Source: Halalkalicoccus jeotgali B3
GTDB lineage: Archaea; Halobacteriota; Halobacteria; Halobacteriales; Halalkalicoccaceae
NCBI RefSeq assembly: GCF_000196895.1
Contig: NC_014297.1
Location: 930,001 to 994,000 of the forward strand
Length of the DNA: 64,000 nt
Reading direction: 5' to 3'
How positions within the stretch are numbered: the stretch's first letter is position 1; each line of letters begins with the position of its first letter. The translations under genes were made by a program, and so were the position numbers. The notes below the pieces were generated by a model, which was not told the origin of the DNA, ran no database searches, and saw only the letters and a list, made by a program, of their open reading frames with translations. Below, in pieces: positions 61,116 through 64,000 of this stretch.

Positions 61116-61687
61116 CGCCCGACCCCCATGTCGATCGGCCCGCCATCGGCTTCTCGAACGGCGCACTCCAGACACCGAACACCGTCGAAACCATCGGCCG
61201 TGCCGAACGGCCCGTCGCGCGTGTCACAGCGCTCGCAGCGCGTCGCGTTCTCTGCCGAGCTGCACTCCCTCTCGCGACGGATATCCTCGGCGAACGCTCG
61301 CATCTCGGCCTGCGTGATCGAGGAGTGCTCGCCGTGATCGAGCACCTCGATCCCATCGTGGCGATTGTCCCACGGGATGCCTCGATCGCCGTCGACGTCG
61401 GGGCAGTTGTGATGGACGTCCTGTCCTTTCAGATCCTCGAGGACCTCCTCGATCGGCATCTCGATCGGGTAACAGGCGATGACTGCAAGCAGTCGGTGAT
61501 GGCTGACGTAGACGTCTTCTTTCTCTTGGCCCGGCGTCTCCGGTCGGTACTCGTACGAGCGCCACCGCTCGTAGCCCGCCCCCGTATCGCCGTTCGGCGT
61601 CGGGGGCTTGGTCTCGAACCTGGCGTAGGCCATCTGCTGGATCGGTGCGCGTCCAAGGACGTACGGCGGGGATTCGACCGCCGCCAT
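61112..61687 (-). CDS. HNH-endonuclease-like protein with C-terminal zinc ribbon
   Basis: 191 residues. 'GQDVHHNCPDVDGDRGIPWDNRHDGIEVLDHGEHSSI' has the HH...NR/D..L...H order of an HNH nuclease fold (about 97-133). The end has CERC...CLEC, a zinc ribbon (about 151-171). TGATG overlap at its start. A shorter start at 61633 (MAYARFE) is possible. Nuclease activity unproven. Confidence 0.65.
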   Translation of the reverse strand: MAAVESPPYVLGRAPIQQMAYARFETKPPTPNGDTGAGYERWRSYEYRPETPGQEKEDVYVSHHRLLAVIACYPIEMPIEEVLEDLKGQDVHHNCPDVDGDRGIPWDNRHDGIEVLDHGEHSSITQAEMRAFAEDIRRERECSSAENATRCERCDTRDGPFGTADGFDGVRCLECAVREADGGPIDMGVGR

Positions 61688-61872
61688 CAGTTCTCACCTC
61701 CGTCATCGTCGTCGACGTCCGGTGCGACCGCGCCGTCGAAGGTGAGTTGGCCGCGTGGCCGGCCACCATCGAGCGAGCGCTGCGTGATCTGAAACCCACG
61801 CTCGGGTTCGTCCTCGTCCCCGGTCTCGCTGCCGACCGCTTCGCCGTCGGTATCGGAGTGAGTATCACACAT
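61687..61872 (-). CDS. Element acidic small protein (61 aa)
   Basis: 61 residues, Asp/Glu-rich ends, middle 'GFQITQRSLDGGRPRGQLTFDGA'. Starts 6 bases after the PCNA stop and ends in a TGATG overlap. No family. Confidence 0.6.
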   Translation of the reverse strand: MCDTHSDTDGEAVGSETGDEDEPERGFQITQRSLDGGRPRGQLTFDGAVAPDVDDDDGGEN

Positions 61873-61878
61873 GGGAGA

Positions 61879-62697
61879 TCACTCCGACTGGATCCGCGGC
61901 GCAAGCATCACGGTCGTCTCGATCGTCTCCTCGTCCCCCCCGTCGACGAAGTCGAACTTGATGGGGAACTCCTTGCCGACGCGGATCTGCACCTCGCCCG
62001 ATTTCGGGAGGACCTTCTCCATCTCTTCCACGTAGCTCATCGAGAGGATCGTGTCCGTCTCGCCGTGCTCGTGAACCTCCTGTTTGGTTTCGTCGGGGTC
62101 GACAAGCGTGTCGTCCGTGTCGCCCTCGGCGCTGAAGAACAGCCCCCAGTTGCGATGCTCGGACTCGCCATCGTAGAACCCAACCGAGATCTGATCGGAC
62201 GTCAACCCACAGGCCTTGATCGCCCGCCGGAGCGACCCCACCTCGAGGTCGACACGCGTCGGCAGGTCGAGTTCTGGGAAGTCCGGCTCCTGTCGAATCG
62301 TATCGGGGTCGATCAGCGCGATCGACTGGTTGATCTCGCCCGCGCGCAGGTGGAGCATCCGCGTCTCGTCATCGAACCCGATCGAGACGAGCTCGTCGTT
62401 GCTGACGAGTCCGATCACGTCCTGGAGGCGATCGATAGCTAATCCGACGACGAGCGTGCCGTTGCCATCCGCACCGGCTCGGTGGCTCTCGAACGCCTGC
62501 TTGTCGAGGGCCGTCTCGGTCATCCCGACGTTCGCCGGATCGACAACGCGCGTGTGATAGCCATCGGGCGTAATGTGCAATTTAAACTCGTCGACGTACA
62601 TCCCGACGTGGTCCAACCACATGTCGAGCGTCCCTGCCCGGATGATCGACTCGAAGGCCAGGTCCTCGCCGGCCTGCTCGAAGGTCGAGCGGGCCAT
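61879..62697 (-). CDS. Element-encoded PCNA (DNA sliding clamp)
   Basis: 272 residues with clamp features: 'MYVDEFKLHITPDGYHTRVVDPANVGM' interdomain-side start, 'VEVGSLRRAIKA'-like repeat and 'EEMEKVLPKSGEVQIRVGKEFPIKFDFV...MLAPRIQSE' C-terminus. Slightly longer than chromosomal PCNA. Encoded inside an otherwise small-gene mobile operon, with TGATG coupling to the PadR gene. Implies the element uses its own clamp for replication or repair, or blocks the host one. Confidence 0.9.
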   Translation of the reverse strand: MARSTFEQAGEDLAFESIIRAGTLDMWLDHVGMYVDEFKLHITPDGYHTRVVDPANVGMTETALDKQAFESHRAGADGNGTLVVGLAIDRLQDVIGLVSNDELVSIGFDDETRMLHLRAGEINQSIALIDPDTIRQEPDFPELDLPTRVDLEVGSLRRAIKACGLTSDQISVGFYDGESEHRNWGLFFSAEGDTDDTLVDPDETKQEVHEHGETDTILSMSYVEEMEKVLPKSGEVQIRVGKEFPIKFDFVDGGDEETIETTVMLAPRIQSE

Positions 62698-63014
62698 CAG
62701 TTCGCACCCCCGGCCATCTCGACCCCAGCTGCAGCACTGAGATACCGCTTCCCGTTCGATCGGAGGAGATCGCGACCGCGCTCGGTGACACGGTACTCGT
62801 TCGTCCGCCGATCGCGCGAGGACTTCTCGACTAACCCCTCCTCGACAAGCGTGTCGAGATTCGGGTAGAGACGACCGTGGTTGATCTCAGTCTCGTAGTG
62901 CTCCTCGACTCTCGATTTGATCCCGAGCCCGTGCGACGCCCCGAGTTCTGCGGTCGTCATGAGGACGTCGCGCTGGAACGCAGTGAGGCCCGCGAGGGTA
63001 GCGATGTCGCTCAT
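62697..63014 (-). CDS. PadR-family winged-helix regulator
   Basis: 105 residues: 'TAFQRDVLMTTAELGASHGLGIKSRVEEHYETEINHGRLYPNLDTLVEEGLVEKSSRDRRTNEYRVTERG', the PadR N-terminal domain without the coiled-coil tail. Overlaps previous gene by 4 bases (ATGA) and PCNA by 1 (TGATG). Likely controls the element promoter at about 63460. Confidence 0.85.
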   Translation of the reverse strand: MSDIATLAGLTAFQRDVLMTTAELGASHGLGIKSRVEEHYETEINHGRLYPNLDTLVEEGLVEKSSRDRRTNEYRVTERGRDLLRSNGKRYLSAAAGVEMAGGAN

Positions 63015-63400
63015 TCAGCGAACCCCCGGATCGCGACCTCGGTCAGATCATGCAACGACTCGAGGAGGGCCTCCCCCTCGTCTGTGAGACGCCAGTCGTG
63101 AGAGACGCCATCCGCGAACTCGCTTTTCGAGACGAGCCCGCACTCGACGAGCTGGTTGATCGAGCGGTTGACGTTCCGCCGATTCATTCGCTGATCAGTG
63201 ATCTGTTCGATCTGATCGGAGATATCGACCCCTCGGATAGTCGACTTGCCCTGCTTATCGAGCATCTTGATCGCAATGAGCCCCAAAATCGCCCTTGAGT
63301 GGCCAACTTCTTCGATGCTGGAGAGTATCTCGCCGTCCAATCTATCAGTGCCTACCGTTGACATTTGTGTAAATTTTGTCTGATTGTCACTGAGCCGCAT
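63011..63400 (-). CDS. Winged-helix-like DNA-binding protein, first gene of the operon
   Basis: 129 residues from the ATG at 63400 (alternative ATG 63364 gives 117). 'RMNRRNVNRSINQLVECGLVSKSEFADGVSHDWRLTDEGEALLESL' is a typical wHTH with wing, related in style to PadR/DUF6293-type regulators. The long upstream open frame to 63763 is AT-rich and not protein-like. Promoter candidate at 63464-63472. Confidence 0.7.
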   Translation of the reverse strand: MRLSDNQTKFTQMSTVGTDRLDGEILSSIEEVGHSRAILGLIAIKMLDKQGKSTIRGVDISDQIEQITDQRMNRRNVNRSINQLVECGLVSKSEFADGVSHDWRLTDEGEALLESLHDLTEVAIRGFAE

Positions 63401-63449
63401 GAGTGCGGCCTGTTCGATTGCTCGAAGCCCCTGCTGGTCCGCATACGAG

Positions 63450-63472
63450 TAATTATTTAGTGGCGTATAATA
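63450..63472 (-). promoter_or_regulatory. Promoter region of the element operon
   Basis: Minus-strand TATTATACG (63464-63472) and CTAAATAATTA (63450-63460) in an AT-rich patch, upstream of the first operon gene. Leader would be about 25-75 bases. Confidence 0.45.
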
Positions 63473-64000
63473 GTAGTTTTCTGACGAGAATGACTGACAG
63501 ATATTACGGACGGAAACCGTACATTGTTCCGTGATATATCTCGTGAAAAGTCTATTTCTCCACAAACGACTGTTTGACCAAAGGTAACGTTGTGCTCCCA
63601 ATCCGGGGCGAGATATCCTACTAATAGCCGCGCACTTTCGTATCTGAAACAAACGTCTGACGCTACGCTCAGTAGATACTGTCAACTGATCGGTGTTAAT
63701 TACGGTACGATTCGAGTCGGACAATCCCGTAGTGTTATTACGGGGTCGGTCGTGGTGTGACATGCGAAGCTCCTCGCGTCTCGGTTCCCCCGGTCGCTTC
63801 GACCGCGGGCAGGAACTGAGGCACGCGGGGATCCCAACCTCCTACAGATGAAATCCGATAGCGGTGCGTCTCAGTTCCTAATATCACCTATAGCTCTAGC
63901 GTATTCAACCTTGTGGAACGGACGTCGTGGCACGTACAACGTGGGAAAACCCTATTGGCACTCGACCCGTGGATACTATGTAATGGCGTCTGTATCATCG
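63473..64000. other. Non-coding region with inverted repeats, right edge
   Basis: About 530 bases without a convincing gene. It is AT-rich around 63473-63760. AGGAACTGAG (63811-63820) and CTCAGTTCCT (63870-63879) form a 10-base perfect inverted repeat. CACGT-ACA-ACGTG (63931-63943) is a second. An ATG near 63983 could begin a rightward gene beyond the window. Could hold regulatory sites or an origin. No origin-type repeats were confirmed. Confidence 0.4.

Larger units (their letters stand above)
55660..64000. mobile_element. Integrated genetic element (provirus/plasmid-like), left part
   Basis: Begins directly after secY with a tyrosine recombinase gene. From 57289 to the promoter region near 63480 it is a single leftward unit of 19 overlapping small genes (PCNA, Hjc-like nuclease, HNH-like protein, wHTH regulators, microproteins), with average gene length below 350 bases. 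This style is that of haloarchaeal viruses or integrated plasmids. No capsid, portal or replication-initiator gene is seen, but the right part is outside the window. Exact left junction not defined: it could be inside the 31-base gap after secY. Confidence 0.78.

Noticed and set aside
63401-63763. N-terminal extension of the first operon gene
   Set aside because: AT-rich, low protein-likeness and holds the promoter elements; start chosen at 63400 (or 63364).
1-64000. CRISPR arrays and rRNA genes
   Set aside because: No regular repeat-spacer array or rRNA-like stretch was seen by eye.

Overview
The window is haloarchaeal (class Halobacteria). Evidence: very high G+C, acidic proteins, a CetZ-type tubulin, F420 and archaeosine biosynthesis genes, a ubiquitin-like SAMP/MoaD protein, DUF5813, the archaeal S10-spc ribosomal gene order with an embedded RNase P protein, and leaderless or short-leader promoters with TATA boxes about 25-30 bases from start codons. 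Genus cannot be fixed from the sequence alone.

Layout. 1-3950: end of a CDC48 AAA ATPase, a MoaD/SAMP protein, a tungsten aldehyde:ferredoxin oxidoreductase and a cupin. 4040-15313: a region rich in NMT1/THI5-like (ThiY-type) substrate-binding domains. Three tandem copies lack signal peptides, one is a secreted lipoprotein, and one is fused to a winged-helix DNA-binding domain. They lie around an ABC transporter whose genes are split between two converging transcription units, and two converging Ca/Na-exchanger paralogues and a TrkA-N protein are also present. 15356-25080: housekeeping and small genes (archaeosine radical SAM enzyme, DUF4097 lipoprotein, purQ/purS, purU, purC, Sir2, lactonase-like hydrolase, LLM oxidoreductase, HAD). 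25186-28851: F420 genes cofH, cofG and cofC, with cofC-cofG directly downstream of cetZ (28898-30079). 30208-33897: epimerase-like protein, tmk, an orphan E1-alpha dehydrogenase, a stand-alone RAM protein and DoxX. 33957-37552: a ring-cleavage-type dioxygenase, a TetR regulator, an FAH-family hydrolase and a TatD-family hydrolase. Two matching palindromes suggest these genes and doxX are one TetR regulon. 37661-40835: trkA-RAM pair, two small haloarchaeal proteins and a CorC/CNNM-type protein. 41025-41095: tRNA-Gly(GCC), with a duplicated 3' end 152 bases away.

41292-55657 is a SPOUT methyltransferase gene followed by 23 tightly packed genes from uL3 to secY (22 ribosomal or RNase P proteins, then secY). 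Immediately after secY an integrated element begins (about 55660 to beyond the window end). It carries a leaderless tyrosine recombinase gene reading rightward, then a single leftward transcription unit of 19 mostly overlapping genes. These encode a PCNA clamp, an Hjc-like nuclease, an HNH-like protein, four winged-helix regulators and many microproteins, several too short for ordinary gene calling. Between the recombinase and this operon lies a strikingly structured sequence, a three-way junction with a competing stem, that could be a non-coding RNA, a bidirectional terminator or a relic transposon end.

The best leads are the HTH-NMT1 fusion regulator with its paralogues, the TetR palindrome regulon, the structured element at 57150-57233, and the integrated element's overlapping operon with its own PCNA and a possibly frameshifted Hjc.
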